Source: Monocercomonoides exilis
Lineage: Eukaryota; Preaxostyla; Oxymonadida; Polymastigidae
Assembly (NCBI GenBank): GCA_001643675.2
Contig: LSRY02000006.1
Coordinates: 622,501-686,500, forward strand
DNA length: 64,000 bases
Direction of reading: 5' to 3'
Shown: in pieces, positions 49,701 to 58,200 of the stretch
Layout of the letters: each line of letters opens with the position of its first letter
Position numbering within the stretch: position 1 is the stretch's first letter
The notes under the pieces: generated by a model
What the model was told of the DNA's origin: nothing
Database searches by the model: none
Seen by the model: the letters and a program-made list of their open reading frames with translations, nothing else
Program-made: the position numbers and the translations under genes

Positions 49701-51644
49701 GAGATTCTCTCTGAAAGACTTGTATTCTTTTTCCAAATGATTATCCAACGTCAACCACACACTGAAGTTGCTCTTAGTCGCCGTATCAAAGCGATATTCC
49801 GTGAAGTTATGGCGGCTGTTGAAGGTCTATCATTTCGCATGAAAGAACAGGGGAAATTGCGAGATGTCAACGGATATATATTCACTACCCAACTTTCAGT
49901 AGATCCAAAATTGAAACCTGCTCCCAACAACTCCCCAGCACTTGATGAGTTGTATAGCGAGCCAACGTTCGCTTACCATCTTGTTTGCAGTCAGTTTCAC
50001 GATTTAGCTTTTCCCATAGTCGACTCATTCTTTTCGAGTCTGCCTAATCCAGTCAAAGATTTTACTGAAATGGATGCTGCTCGTGTTGTAGGTCAGACTC
50101 CGTTATTTATATCAACCATTAACATGAACTTCCTTGAAAAGAAGGATAAGCTAAACGAACTTGAATTAAAATTAAAGAAGCAAAGAGAGGCTGAATTGAT
50201 TGAACAAAGCTCAATTTTCGTGTTTTGCGATGTGCTGTGGCAGATGGACGATAAGGAAATGTTCACATTTGCTTCTGAGTATCTTGTGCTTCTTCGTCAG
50301 CCTTATATGATGAATAGAATGGCATCAAACAGATATGCCTATACTGGAGGAGATAATGTTTCACAGGCTCCAGTTTACCTCTTCTTGGAGAATGATCTTT
50401 GGTCACGATATGCTCATATTCTTGCAAAAGGATTTCATGCATTGGCTGCATCTCCTCCAAAGCAGATACAGGAGAAAATACTTGCATCAGCCAGTTTACT
50501 TATTGATGATTTATGCAAAGCATTCCCTGACTTTGTTGCAACGAGCATTCCTTACTTTGTTGATTCGATTCCGCACAGCTTAACTGATATACTAAACAAA
50601 ATTACTTCCACAGTTCTTGTTTCTCAACGCATACCAAGCCATTTTCCAAATCCTACTCTTCCTTTGAAGTCTTGGTCGGTTTTGCAAACGCCAGAGCTAT
50701 CTATTCAAAATGTGCCAAGGGTGAATTATCGATTAATTACAAAGCATTATTTGGAGGATGTAGATGCATATGTTAGCGAATATCTTGCACCAAACGTAGA
50801 TGAGCGAACAAAGATTCGAGATCGACTTGGAATGATTCAGAAGCTTCTCAATTACACTGTTGACACGAAATCTTCAACTCTCATACCTCCTACTCAAAGT
50901 GCTGATGAAACGTTGCCTCGAGCCAGCTTCCTTGAAAAGTTAACCAAAGAAGATAGCAATTTGATGGAGGACTTGTATCAGATGTTGACAATAACATCAG
51001 GCATTCCTTTCCCATATTATTTATGCGATGAATTTGCTCTCAATAATGTCGCTCGATATATTTTGTGCTATGTTCTTGATCGCTCAGTTATTCATCCTGG
51101 AGTCACACCGCTTGCTAATCGGCTATTTCCTTCAAATTGCTTTGGAAAAGAAAATGTTGTTATTTCTCCTTTTGCAATTTCTGGTTATTCGATTTTCTTT
51201 GCTTTGTGTAAATCTCTTCCTGAGCCTCTTATGATGATATTAATTGAAAGTATTTCATTTTCTTTAACGTGCCCAAGCCCAACTACTGCTCTAGCTGCAC
51301 ATTCTCTCTTCTTTATTGCAATGAATGGAGATGTAACTGCACTCACCACCAGACTTTCGGAAAGCCCTTCTGAATCAAAGCCTTCTTTGTTTACGCCTGC
51401 CGATCTTAAATCTTTGGTTCTGCCATCTCCACCGACTCATTCTCAATCGAATGATTTCTGTAACTCTCTTCCAATTATTCAATGGACTATTCTTAAAGTT
51501 CTTATCAATCGTTTCAAAACTCCAAATTCTCCTCCTTGGGGTGTTTCTGCTGCGCTTCTTGAGCTTTTGAATGAAACGAGCTTCTATCAAGGACCATTGT
51601 TTGATGAAATTAGAAAACAGGCTGATAAAACAAAAACAGAATAA
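37797..51644 (+). CDS. CNOT1: NOT1/CNOT1, scaffold of the CCR4-NOT deadenylase complex
   Basis: A single open frame of 4615 codons. The MIF4G-like CAF1-binding domain (about residues 1680-1935) has LAALGSFLGYFVICNNRPI, LDLKAALIYGHQTGRLHAIV, PFVHNIL and the basic helix IRKSIKYKIEAIEDGLGKL. The NOT1 C-terminal superdomain that docks NOT2/NOT3 (about 4050-4614) has FPDFVATSIPYFVDSIPHSL, SHFPNPTLP and the closing PPWGVSAALLELL. CNOT1 anchors the CAF1/CCR4 deadenylases and the NOT module for cytoplasmic mRNA decay. At about twice the length of the human protein, it is enlarged by Ser-, Gln/Pro- and Glu/Lys-rich inserts (about 39070-39530, 41680-42800, 43680-44040, 45130-45260). No intron is visible, unlike its neighbours. 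The first 25 codons are unconvincing: another frame with an ATG at 37814 overlaps, so the true start may lie slightly downstream. The CAF40-binding region was not recognised with confidence. Confidence 0.93.
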   Translation: MYFMKSWWHHLHQQQPNARPKSEFILKLPQIKNHLKELSIQFPSLGTFDMDTLTFAVQENQNLKEKEKESPKEKEMEKDKILRALAEKENEARLAELATPLPPEDTDDSASTIKSDILNRSMIDMYSDVQLVNLLNACVEVKTPQLLMTQKDAKPLKSESPTEKSIESLSSRTLNEPVISKLVNDMVTKFWAFANEKQRSGHIEELDGEILQKNLNRIAKLLMVKAAMDQLHAIVDRYAQLKSAEEEREKTEKDSKLGHEDDSRWKRRKKKKAGQSDTTSDTGTSPSASSHMMPQLETEPLPSPFIAFDWATVVCYDGPLNMADHRIFIEFLYDVYCVGSSVKLLLEKAIEAEREGMIANLMDGKPSKWSDGYNFDKAMSVLTLGNGLPPPPLFPLHRVFTASAKKVCEATAKQFQSLAIATASSSTVPSSSSSSSSSLQPQPLSSSTQPSTPSAPEHQPSLLWRNTKAQLDLIKGMISDTQAEKPFFNLRLFQLDRIIEETIRISNSNNANTDTSASSSSAAAAATLSSSTTPSDSASSASASASSTSATNSSSTSPTSTSSSSSSSTTSSPADTQNKIESKLNLDIERRKSAIKPARSQEQLAELTALVTEEVTFARVTPSSVPLCPIETLPLFASHSVPDTFALFISRYTIGQGLTKRMYNIFRCLDVLLTLILIANDDYQRQQQQAAQAPVQYRIFDAAKGTVTESSRFISDAILVGIFTISLMRADILVTLKSLTKDCLMSFLETGIESISYLFQSAAKNPKGSLIVPGQPLSPEIISERISVFDTLSTPISTFCMLRWINEDLLLLAVSEMITMVKLRYRHIPTPRNTRSDPRILTNEAALLLSLLCRKEQIFSRLMSPPIKFKKIPQQLAQTPQIWTQASIAAVLLSVSLADFEIDPRAAFHQAPSSNDSAPSSTLISTSSSSFLPGDAPIPLCDPPISAISWLRTTMLRDPEIFFFSSVQILTTLFVRTRRAVCFSRHYRRTSVQVPGKTVQEKKDELDMPDEGSLSREDLELRVKPSDILSDAHHTPVPPVFFSDELVPECLISTLVTCEVKDDTVEHVPVVSSHALGLLLRFLNANTAFCSQGPLNTLRESRKILIAISKLAVSPAVDELTFIMIDDLHKQQDSKVIKKLNEWKTIPAVLSTLRIPDDRIRATCLCGRSFERTVLNYVITYLIDIYKDFIVKGTSANKPIAVAIGTMIAKHIIEPPEANEVLQLTSKALQTKIQSSQFTMAVHLVQQLLTNLSDYPDFFRSLLSNQNILQFNKSFVSQLEYRLKSLQPKTGEAENKQDISSDHAHSSTEVKQNSQGAEGTITTAQPSSSQPQAQGAINVLNGASNAGAVPNGNGNQNITAAGDGSAARGTPPQMVKSSSSLAPAARVATAANVGGPTAAAVTPGGQLIGASGTNLAPLDVGLLNRGIAIHANTPTHFGHSISGLPPPATIKDQRIIATTVAQPLPAHTISHPYPAPSPHTIQSQAGPPVPSSSSEGNVSSHPQSAPPQQQPASTTQQQFTPFITPTQVFGPNHPPNTIFDSASKATGAQRENAPYPQHFNNNIPLPGMPMSNSQGPAAATPPQMPTQQLPGSSPTGFPQAAHTQPASALSVNSAPFTPHFNTPGSNGSTSANGAYQRDPFIPQGQGLPGAAGVAAGDSLREMGEVGMSPPPGPSYSPKSFIPLAQRVQNSENSKRSFADALRKSQFTVTSNIELLLMSPEQRDVLIPIPPDNMQGQLMKIMNTVSRDNVTEKAQHLKKLCKEYSDFVAKFVVLVKATQFENQAKLYSDLVAETKDSQIRRKVEAELFSACSVLIRFDHSSSEKGYERNQLAALGSFLGYFVICNNRPIPSSQLDLKAALIYGHQTGRLHAIVPFVHNILIHCKESYVFRNPCQPWLFSIVELLRELYQLPIRKSIKYKIEAIEDGLGKLQLDSSYRRSTTWALDAAMEDEEGLDYHHDRLYSGSSEHKDKKEKESSKGKDSEKEKEKDEISGEDSAPLSPVEYPQGPFPLTTKKLDTLTKYPLLYNPNCEVEKKLKQSDDSDHPLPLNSTAATSESASASSSSSSSSSPSSEQAASAESDKAAETEGELLDSFAANTSPLFCDYSPPSEIIQAIKNKQVAFAPHLPEPVSHLIQLELDSLKSPVRTAVPPSEAFSPAELMIPAEHLPSSVSSVMEGSLLPPALAKLVFSTSAITTPTASDILKEAEVLQAQLAKRENERDIERKKILAAEKAKLEKAANLREKKKTELKRFASLHPYHVFELLCEGYPYDAVLPSILEEVAKECDGDSFVPISTLARMGSSSSTPEPISESSSRSSSDLCVGFDRDSLLCGNHRPIPPQLLRLRRRPDVRFLKATHFVSIFTEDAEEEFPDRALPPLMHPQSPFMLFLFTQVVEVMRNIPIDLFKYICQKAIPSTIIGVMYMILSEHSSYTGTEKISVTRSQTSSDNATEINASSTENERPEPVNEAEKAESDSASSSSSAVDNRSKETKLNESTTQLTISTEAYAICQDVCLGQTLLFAKEYFIQHGVQKLIETLKLHIREDVRDHEDVEHDMIEIASFAINAVCDDYIYLTADMVWKQAMAFLNFVLGEHFSVRKDAIRYLTEMAKKYNCEDVLTHAFADPLRFHPEKMIMLPPELNHTMNSSNLVRSLSTINSIIPENAIKVNSHYIINTLKGNESNKKVVITPLSSMMDQRQLLASREGRNIDLSILSSNLLRVFASAIYRDSHNMLPATEQYKWEEYQQSLTTVRISLPAPKLDLFSGKKGTDSQSPLTYFHGNCYTNPFTVLELRRHLENVRNITAERFRKRLIEFHTRLNMILQNVYKIAQLSVDLDLIAKEQELVPPNYPSLEDVAKNVRQMLQTNMQRALDSPCQFRFLKCYFDKAKNEQIKIHLEAHKLQRIKTLSTDMRIFIVFLTQTWALEYNNCLRRAVELTYQQMVQIQRQQQVNVGDIGTRQPVANFMAQSLLTAVNGIVTAVRDRFLFSAVHRLTRDLCNGPPASVRVFYAPPIFSFHRQLVERQHFTWKDVIEQYSSLREKNEFTPKIYNSCIPACVNFSDGAYPLSAFPTFNSRKLDHDLFFTQLGHQLQKAGDRSLKHPMQDLSQMRIKSIYEKLNIKLDWESEDDLWMENDEKEANCRNQRLPDSPVFAASAFYRNLEDEIKKLFKGCIEEDVSAQAVDSARSHLTFNLSSFIEEGTDTIKEEEFIVPPIIRNTRYALGYIHSPATEVFIVDPYFKNLNNEALKTDGRPVGVPMTEIPKLEDIVANCGNLALLLCTTLPQEEIFPKDADKAFRLLHVHAIEALSSFSPQIVHTAIRETLLYQIASSASSSPEMAPYLRFGSAALLPYDVFNLPIEHQLTKSEMAFHSFYDEKVPSDKMPHLIRNIDHTNATTIITEARIDSLISSLYMLLEKGLLDAPPVLNLFTSILASMWKTTFYLYPLFPEKKKNDKKKGLNREMETYHLDEHSKDLLLDQTLVENTVVGAIPHLMMLIRQSFEDASPLPSQRKLSPAERPFPCDIDIPKEKKQAPVVLMTLVPSLVLYFHASLKLMKFLNELSYYSFLVTKKRYSRKVEEKARNSWTNDFDRRESMSYFTQSDRFQRDLTSNFASDLWSYRDKENDFLQVAPHPLLIYAVPLIQLIIKIVHDWIKISSSITCFSQLTVASGPLNDLTTITDFLQAKNVGLENVHVQHELFCDLLKSRQTNPSSPTYPHDSDERSPAVRLSIAWKQIDLVLIELPKIIDTSLAILAGRVEDAVSLIQRNLPLSLSNAADTKIGEAKSGAVSSSSNEIIHGSNINESSTKGTEEENLDDPSSSTQSSESIQKLPSTNFDANLKSFFVGLSDQLCVVDPKTKAISLLGALPNMEERKRKVELEPVIFHKVITQDNIATFVKEAYSNWIRTTPTCTERNKLIQTTQIFVNWADEHLLLVDYRNLRHLASLLLDKASDLRADVAEEKINPEKAQNSQTKEILSERLVFFFQMIIQRQPHTEVALSRRIKAIFREVMAAVEGLSFRMKEQGKLRDVNGYIFTTQLSVDPKLKPAPNNSPALDELYSEPTFAYHLVCSQFHDLAFPIVDSFFSSLPNPVKDFTEMDAARVVGQTPLFISTINMNFLEKKDKLNELELKLKKQREAELIEQSSIFVFCDVLWQMDDKEMFTFASEYLVLLRQPYMMNRMASNRYAYTGGDNVSQAPVYLFLENDLWSRYAHILAKGFHALAASPPKQIQEKILASASLLIDDLCKAFPDFVATSIPYFVDSIPHSLTDILNKITSTVLVSQRIPSHFPNPTLPLKSWSVLQTPELSIQNVPRVNYRLITKHYLEDVDAYVSEYLAPNVDERTKIRDRLGMIQKLLNYTVDTKSSTLIPPTQSADETLPRASFLEKLTKEDSNLMEDLYQMLTITSGIPFPYYLCDEFALNNVARYILCYVLDRSVIHPGVTPLANRLFPSNCFGKENVVISPFAISGYSIFFALCKSLPEPLMMILIESISFSLTCPSPTTALAAHSLFFIAMNGDVTALTTRLSESPSESKPSLFTPADLKSLVLPSPPTHSQSNDFCNSLPIIQWTILKVLINRFKTPNSPPWGVSAALLELLNETSFYQGPLFDEIRKQADKTKTE

Positions 51645-51809
51645 ATAGACAATACATTTCGCATCTTCACCTAAAATAGGTGTTTTCATATTTTTTTCGT
51701 TGTGTTTTATTCAATTCTAACCACTTCAAAAATGTGCATGTATTGACTTCAGGTAATTGTCTTTAAATAAAATTATAAAAATAATCAGTAAATGGGTTGA
51801 ATTAAAAAA

Positions 51810-51830
51810 GAAAGAAAGAAAGAAAGAAAA
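51810..51830 (+). repeat. (GAAA)n simple repeat
   Basis: About five GAAA units in the short spacer between the convergent 3' ends of the NOT1 gene and the following minus-strand gene. Confidence 0.9.
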
Positions 51831-51873
51831 ATAACTCAGCGTTTTGCTGTTTTAATTGGAAAAAAAATATAAA

Positions 51874-54225
51874 TTATAAAAAACTTCTAATCCATCTATT
51901 TGAATGTGGCTGCGAAATTTTTTTATTTGGGTGCAAAAAAGTATCAGTTAAAGATTTGGCTTCTTCTTTTGCCTTTTCTTCCATTTGTTGCTTTAACAGT
52001 TTGCGTCGAAGTCTCTCACGTTTGTCGGGGTTGCCAGGTTTCTGACGATTTTTCCTTTTCTTCTTTAACTTTAAAGTATCAAAGCACCAAATCTTATCTG
52101 ACTCTTCTTTCCATTGCGTGAGTAACTGACTGTGAATATTAAATCGAATTAATTTTTGAGAGTGTTCTCTTTGCTCGAGATGGTTTTTTGTGCAATTTTT
52201 GGGGAGAAATGGAGAAACAATGATGATATCATTATCACAATTATCTGTTTGAAAATAACCCGAAGATCTGCTTGAAGATGAAGCGTCGGATGAACGTTTA
52301 TGAAAAGAGATTCCTCCAAAAGGATACATGAAGCAGATCGATTCGGCCTCATATTTCTTGTGCAGCTCTTCTGGAAATGCTGATATCAATTGACCTAACC
52401 GAGAATATTCGAAATTTTTGAGTGAGGGTTTTGCTAATGGTTGAAAATGATGTGAATTATCTTCATAAAGTTGATTTGAATAAATTTCATGTTTTTCAAG
52501 AGCTTTGCTGTTTTTCTGATTCAATAATTCGTGATAACTTTTCGCTCCTTGAGGATTTAACGGAATTGAAAGTGATTGTGTGGAATTGCATTTCATGTGA
52601 TCTTGCGTGGATTTACTAAATCGCTGATTCATCTTCATTTCTTCATTTGGACAATCCTTTCGTTTTCTCCTCTTAAAAGCCGACTCAAAGTCAACTTCAC
52701 TTGTGATTCTTTCAATGAAGTTCATTAATTCTGTGTTTTCTCCAAAATTAGACTTGTTTTTCACTTTCTCTTCCTTTTGTTCAATACATTGCTTCAATTT
52801 TTCTCTTTCTTCTTCAGATAGGCAAAGGATGTCTGCTTCGCTGAGTTTTTTCTTCAGTTCTTCGAGTGTTTCATTCGATAGCTGGCTAAACTGAAGCTCG
52901 TTAAAATTACTTTTCTGGATGCACAGTATCTTTTCTTCCGCTTCTTCCCACATTTTTTTTTCTTCTTCACTTGTAATCCAGTTTTTCACAATCCATTCGT
53001 GATACTTTAAATAATGTCTTTTTGCATCCTTTATCTGTTTTCTAGTAAGTTCTCTTCGGACTCTTATGTGCTCGCTTCTCGAGAATTCAACACTTTCTCT
53101 GTCAATATCAAATGCTCCTTCATTGCTCTTCGAAACATAGCTCACGTGTGCAGCAGCAAGTTCAGCATCTTCTCTCTCCCATGTTTCAAGCAACTTAAAG
53201 CGATGCAGACGAGCAGCCTCAAGCCTTAAGCCATCTTCGTCGTTAAATCTAGCCTCAAAGCCAGACTTTGATTTTGTTGATCGCGAAGATGACCATTTTG
53301 AAGCAGTATTAAATATATTGTCTTCTAGACAAGAAGAAGAAGAAATAGAAGATATGCAGGCAGGTGAATGAGGTGAAGATCTTACAGTAATCGAGCTTTT
53401 ATCGTCTGAATATGAAAATATTTTTGATCTTGTAACTACTGAACATGAAATCAAACTTGGATCAATTGTTTGATTGAAGTAATCCTTTGATGAAAAAAGC
53501 AATTCATTGAAGTGTTTTGAATTACTATTATTTTGATAGCTTTTCTTTTGTTTCGCAATTTTAAAATTAGCATGGTAAATCCTCTGTTGAAAAGCATTCA
53601 TCTCAAAAGATTCTCCAATTGAATCATATTTCCAACGACTTCCTTTCAAATGCTTAGGAAACGTTCTTTTGAGTTCATTTTCCACTGGAAAAAGTAGATT
53701 TTCATTCATTTTATTTGCATCTGCGCTTGAAGAGAATAATGTCCATTTGTCGTCAATTGATTGCAAAGAACTATCTGTTTGATAAATTGATTTTGATTCA
53801 CTTCCAGAATACGATTGACGAAGGTGAGTTTGAAGATTTGATGTTGATTCCATTGCATAATCTTTTGTTGCGGCAGATGACAAACATGAAGTAGAACACT
53901 GAAATACAAGACTATAAAGTTAATATTTTTTTAAATTTAACTGAAAAATGATCAGGTACTTGCGTTTTTTCCTTTAATTGTTTGTTATCATTAGTGTTTG
54001 AAGAGATGTTGTTTTTTTCATGATTAAAACTTATGAAATTTTTTTCTGATGTTCGTCCCAAAACGGAAAATGGAGTGTAAAAATCATAAAAATTAGTACT
54101 TTCTGAGAGAATTATAAAAATAATTTCAATTTTTATATAAGTTAAAATAAATTTCTAATGAAATTAAAAAACAAACGCTCTTCCGAAATTGTAGAAAACG
54201 TGAAAGATGCATATGATCTTATCAT
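51874..54225 (-). CDS. charged, partly coiled-coil protein of unknown function (three exons)
   Basis: Exons 54225-54177, 54102-53960 and 53898-51874 join in phase through introns of 74 and 61 bases (the second begins GTACCTGATC and ends TTTCAG), giving 738 codons. The N-terminal third is Ser/Asn-rich and probably disordered. The centre (about residues 300-460) is helical and charged, with LEAARLHRFKLLETWEREDA, then AKRHYLKYHEWIVKNWI, and a run of EEEKK/LKKKLSEAD heptads. The last 60 residues are strongly basic (KKKRKNRQK, then RERLRRKLLKQQ), suggesting nucleic-acid or tubulin binding or a nuclear signal. I recognise no family. The third exon alone is a long open frame. The two upstream exons rest on phase agreement and composition. 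It is convergent with the NOT1 gene, 229 bases away. Confidence 0.72.
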
Positions 54226-55230
54226 AAGAAATCTAAAATGAATATCAAATGGAAGAAATGTTATGAAATTTCATTTAAAGAATGTAATGTTTATTTTTTC
54301 ACAAAAAAAAAAAAAAGAAAAAGATTCAGAAAAATAGCGTCCAGTGATAATCTTTATAACTTCATATATATTTCCAACCGCAAAGCAAACTTTTTAATTT
54401 TAAATTTGAATCAGATTTTTTAGCAAATTCACATTCAAATTAATTATGGGAAAAGTTCAATCTTAAAAACTGTGAAAAGTCAATTATTTTAATTTTTAAC
54501 AAATTGTTGAGAAGGTGCATAGTAATTTCTCTGATTTATTGTTTTTTCAAATGAAGTTATTTTTCAATGTGACAAATATTTTTTGAAGTTTTTTCTTTTT
54601 TGTTTTTTTAATGAGTGAATGGAAATCCAAATGCAATTTTTTTTATTGTGCAAATTTTATCTTTCAAAGTCTAAACAGCGCAAAGAAAAATAAGAATGAA
54701 TTTCTGAATTTTTAATTAAAATTATTAAATTACGAAAATATCTTTTTCTCAGATAAATATTTAATAAATGCATATCACATTTATAGATTGATTGTGTATG
54801 AAAACTGTATTTGAAATTTTTGAGATCAAATACGAAAAATTCACAACAAATATGCATTCTATATTTCATAAAAAGATGCAATAAATAAAAACTTCTTACA
54901 CAAAAATGAATAAGCGTTAACTTAAAAAGGTTTCAATTCATAAATGAAGATAAGTCTGCGCTTCAGTTATATTTATTCTTTGGAGGTCTGACGTAACAAA
55001 AGTTTGGCTTTCAAAAAAATTTCCTGGTGAATAAATTTCTGTTAGGCATCTAAGATGTGAGCATATTCCAGAGTTGTTTCTTTGTATTCAATGAAAATGA
55101 ATTTTTCACTTATTCATTTCTATTACACAATATTTAATCCAATGCAAGTTCAAACCGTTTGCTGTCTTTTCTTTGAAGACAGTGAAAATGTTATTGTTGC
55201 ATTTGATTAATTCTTTTTTAATCGTTGATT
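54226..55230. other. A+T-rich spacer between two minus-strand genes
   Basis: No gene is supported. Small open frames near 54238 and 54657 are chance A+T-rich stretches. A hairpin with 7-base arms (CTGTCTT and AAGACAG, about 55163-55182) lies some 50 bases past the stop of the giant surface gene and may belong to its 3' untranslated region. Confidence 0.45.
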
Positions 55231-58200
55231 TCATGTGATAATCTCTTTTTGTTTCTTTTCATTCTTCTCAATTGCATCTTTCATCTTCTCATAACTGAGT
55301 TGTTTTCTCTTTTCTTTGATTCTTTTTGATGAATTCTGTGAAAATGTTTCTAGCGATTCAGAGATGAATTGTGCTTCATCGTTCGTTTTGTTAACTTCAT
55401 TTTCTGTGTCATCCTCTTGGTCAATCGCATCTGACATCGTTAGAATCACTGCTCCAGCGGGAAAATGCAGAAAAAGTTCCCTTTTCAAATCATCCAAAGA
55501 AATACGAAAAGAGCGTTGTGACTTCCAACATTTTTTAATAATCTCTCCCAATTCACTTTCATGAATTGGTACTTCACTTGGCCTCTCCCCATTCACAATC
55601 TTCTGCCCCGCCACCTCTGCCTCATAATCCCCAAACGGAATCTGGAGCGTCAGACACTCCCACAGCATCATCCCAATCGAGAATGATACAGATTCCTTGG
55701 TTGCTCCCATCTTCTTGTTGATCAGCAGCTCAGGTGCCTTCCACCTCAGGCACTCCTTTTTGAAGTCATCCTCATCCTCAAAGGCTGATGAGGGCAGAGA
55801 GTCATCGTCATCATCACTTGCAGATGTCACAACAGTTGATGACGAGATGGGAGATGAGTCTGAATCATCATCGGACAATAAGTCAGAGTGCATCACAATG
55901 CAGATGACCATGTGTTCTGAGAACAAAACAATGTGAGGACTCAGATTAGAAAGAGATTGAAGAGGATTTTCCATCTCGTCAAATGAGTGAAGAGCTCCAT
56001 TTGCCACCCAGAACAAGATCTGAGCAGCTGTCTGCTCCCTCTCCTGAAGAGTGCCAATTGGCATCTCCTTTGTCTTATTCCTTCCATGAAGCAACATGAA
56101 CAGAGAATCCCTCAGATCCACAATCAGCTTCTCATGAGGTGATGAACAGGCCATTGCATCCACCAGATTCGACATTGATGAAGTGGTTGGGCAAAGATCC
56201 TCTCCTCGAACAAAAGTTGAATCAGAATCAGCTGTTGAAGTGGATGAGATGGAAGGTGATGGTGTTCTTTTTCTTGTCTCTTCTTCTTCAACCTTCTCCA
56301 GCATCCATTGAGGGATCTTGTCTGAGTCTCTGCCCAATATGTATTCAGTCGATCCGCTCTCACTCAGCAAATGCTCTGATGACTCTGAATGCTGCATATT
56401 CGTATCATATATTCTCTTTTTCATCCTCTCATCATTCTTCTTCTCTGCCTCTCTCTCAGCTCTCCTCCACTGCTCCTCTGGAGACATCTCCATCGTCACC
56501 ATCTCAAACGCCTTCGGTTCCTTCTTCACTGTGTCTTCCACAATTATCTCCAACTCTTCTGTTCTTCTCTTTTGCTTCCTCCATCGAACAATAAATACAA
56601 TAGCAACAAACAGAACAAGCAATAATATACACAAAATGATCACAATTACAACCCACAATGAACTCGTTTTTGCTTCTCCTTTCAATATATTTGAATCAGT
56701 ATTTTCACGGAGTCCAGTTCTATTCTTTATTACAACGCAATCCGTATACAGAGGGCTTTTTTTGAATCCATATTTTAGCCTGACAAGCACTTCTGCCTCA
56801 TCTTCTGCTTCTTTGATTAAATTTGAACCTACTATCCCTTCAGCTTCTTTCTCCGTCAAATACCCTTCCTCCCCAAACTCGTATGTTTCAATTTGATTTT
56901 CTTCACCTTTTGAGCTTATCACCTGAAATGATAGATTGCACGGATGAAACATCTTTCCGAAAAATCTCAGTTTTGTCCATTCTCCAAAATCTTCAATCTT
57001 GATATCCTCAAAAATTGGCATAAATAGACCCCAACCCTTTTCAAATCCAGAGCCAACGAGATCGCATCCATCGTTAATTATCCATTGTAATTTGTTATCA
57101 TTTGCTATTCCTCCTTCCTTCGTATCTACCAATCCCAACTTTTGTGCATTGAAGCACAAAATGTTCCTGCGTGCTGATGAATATCCCTCAATGTTTGCGT
57201 TATTTCCTGAAAATTCCCCTTTTTCTATCGTTGCATTTCCTCCCGACAATGACATTCCACCTTTTGGCGAGTTTTCTATTTTTGCTTCTTTCATGTACAT
57301 ATCACTGCTTGAAAAATCCACCAAAGAACCGTTCCATTTGCAAATAGCATCAGATTTTGTATTCTGAATACTCGAATCTACCACAGAATTAGGTCCCTCA
57401 AATGAGCAATAACTAACTGTAACATTTTTGCACAGGCTAAATGAAGCAATTGATCCTTTTTCCAAATGAGAAATGCAATCCCTAAACGAGCAGTTATCCA
57501 TTGACAATTCCGGCGCCTCATTATCGTTGACCATAATAGAAGATGCCACATCCGAAGAAGTTGTAATATTTTCGAAAAACAAACAAGATAATATTGCCTT
57601 TGAGTCATTTGATAACGCAAATTCGCAACAAGTTCCTTCTTGTAACTGTATTCGAGAAACATTCAAATTTCGCACAGTCACCACGAGAGAATTTTTAAAA
57701 GCAAGCAACGACTTTTGACTTGCAATATCATGAACGAGGCTGTCTTCAATTCTGGCTTTAGCATTTGGAGAAATGAGAATCATCGGTCTGGCCAAACGGA
57801 GAAACGAAAACTCGCAACTTTCCAATAATAAGCTGCCGCAATCAACAGATATAATATTGAAGCTTAAATCGTTTTTAACATGGATCGAATCATTTGGTTC
57901 AACTGAAAAAAGCAAAAACGAAATCGTCAATGTTCCATTCATCTGTCCAATTAAAGCTTTGGTATCAGAACAAAACGAGGGGTTGAAAATAAATGAAAGA
58001 TATTCCAATTTGACTTTGTCGTAAGAAGTGATTAAAGAATTATTCTCACATTCAATTGTATTAATAAAATGTATTATGGCTTTTTTTGGATGATCTAAAG
58101 TCCGAATTAAAACGCTTATAATGGAAGTTGCAGACTGCAAATTTGTTTCCTCTACGATCAATAATTGAGAATATTTTGTTGGGATTATGTGGGAAATGCC

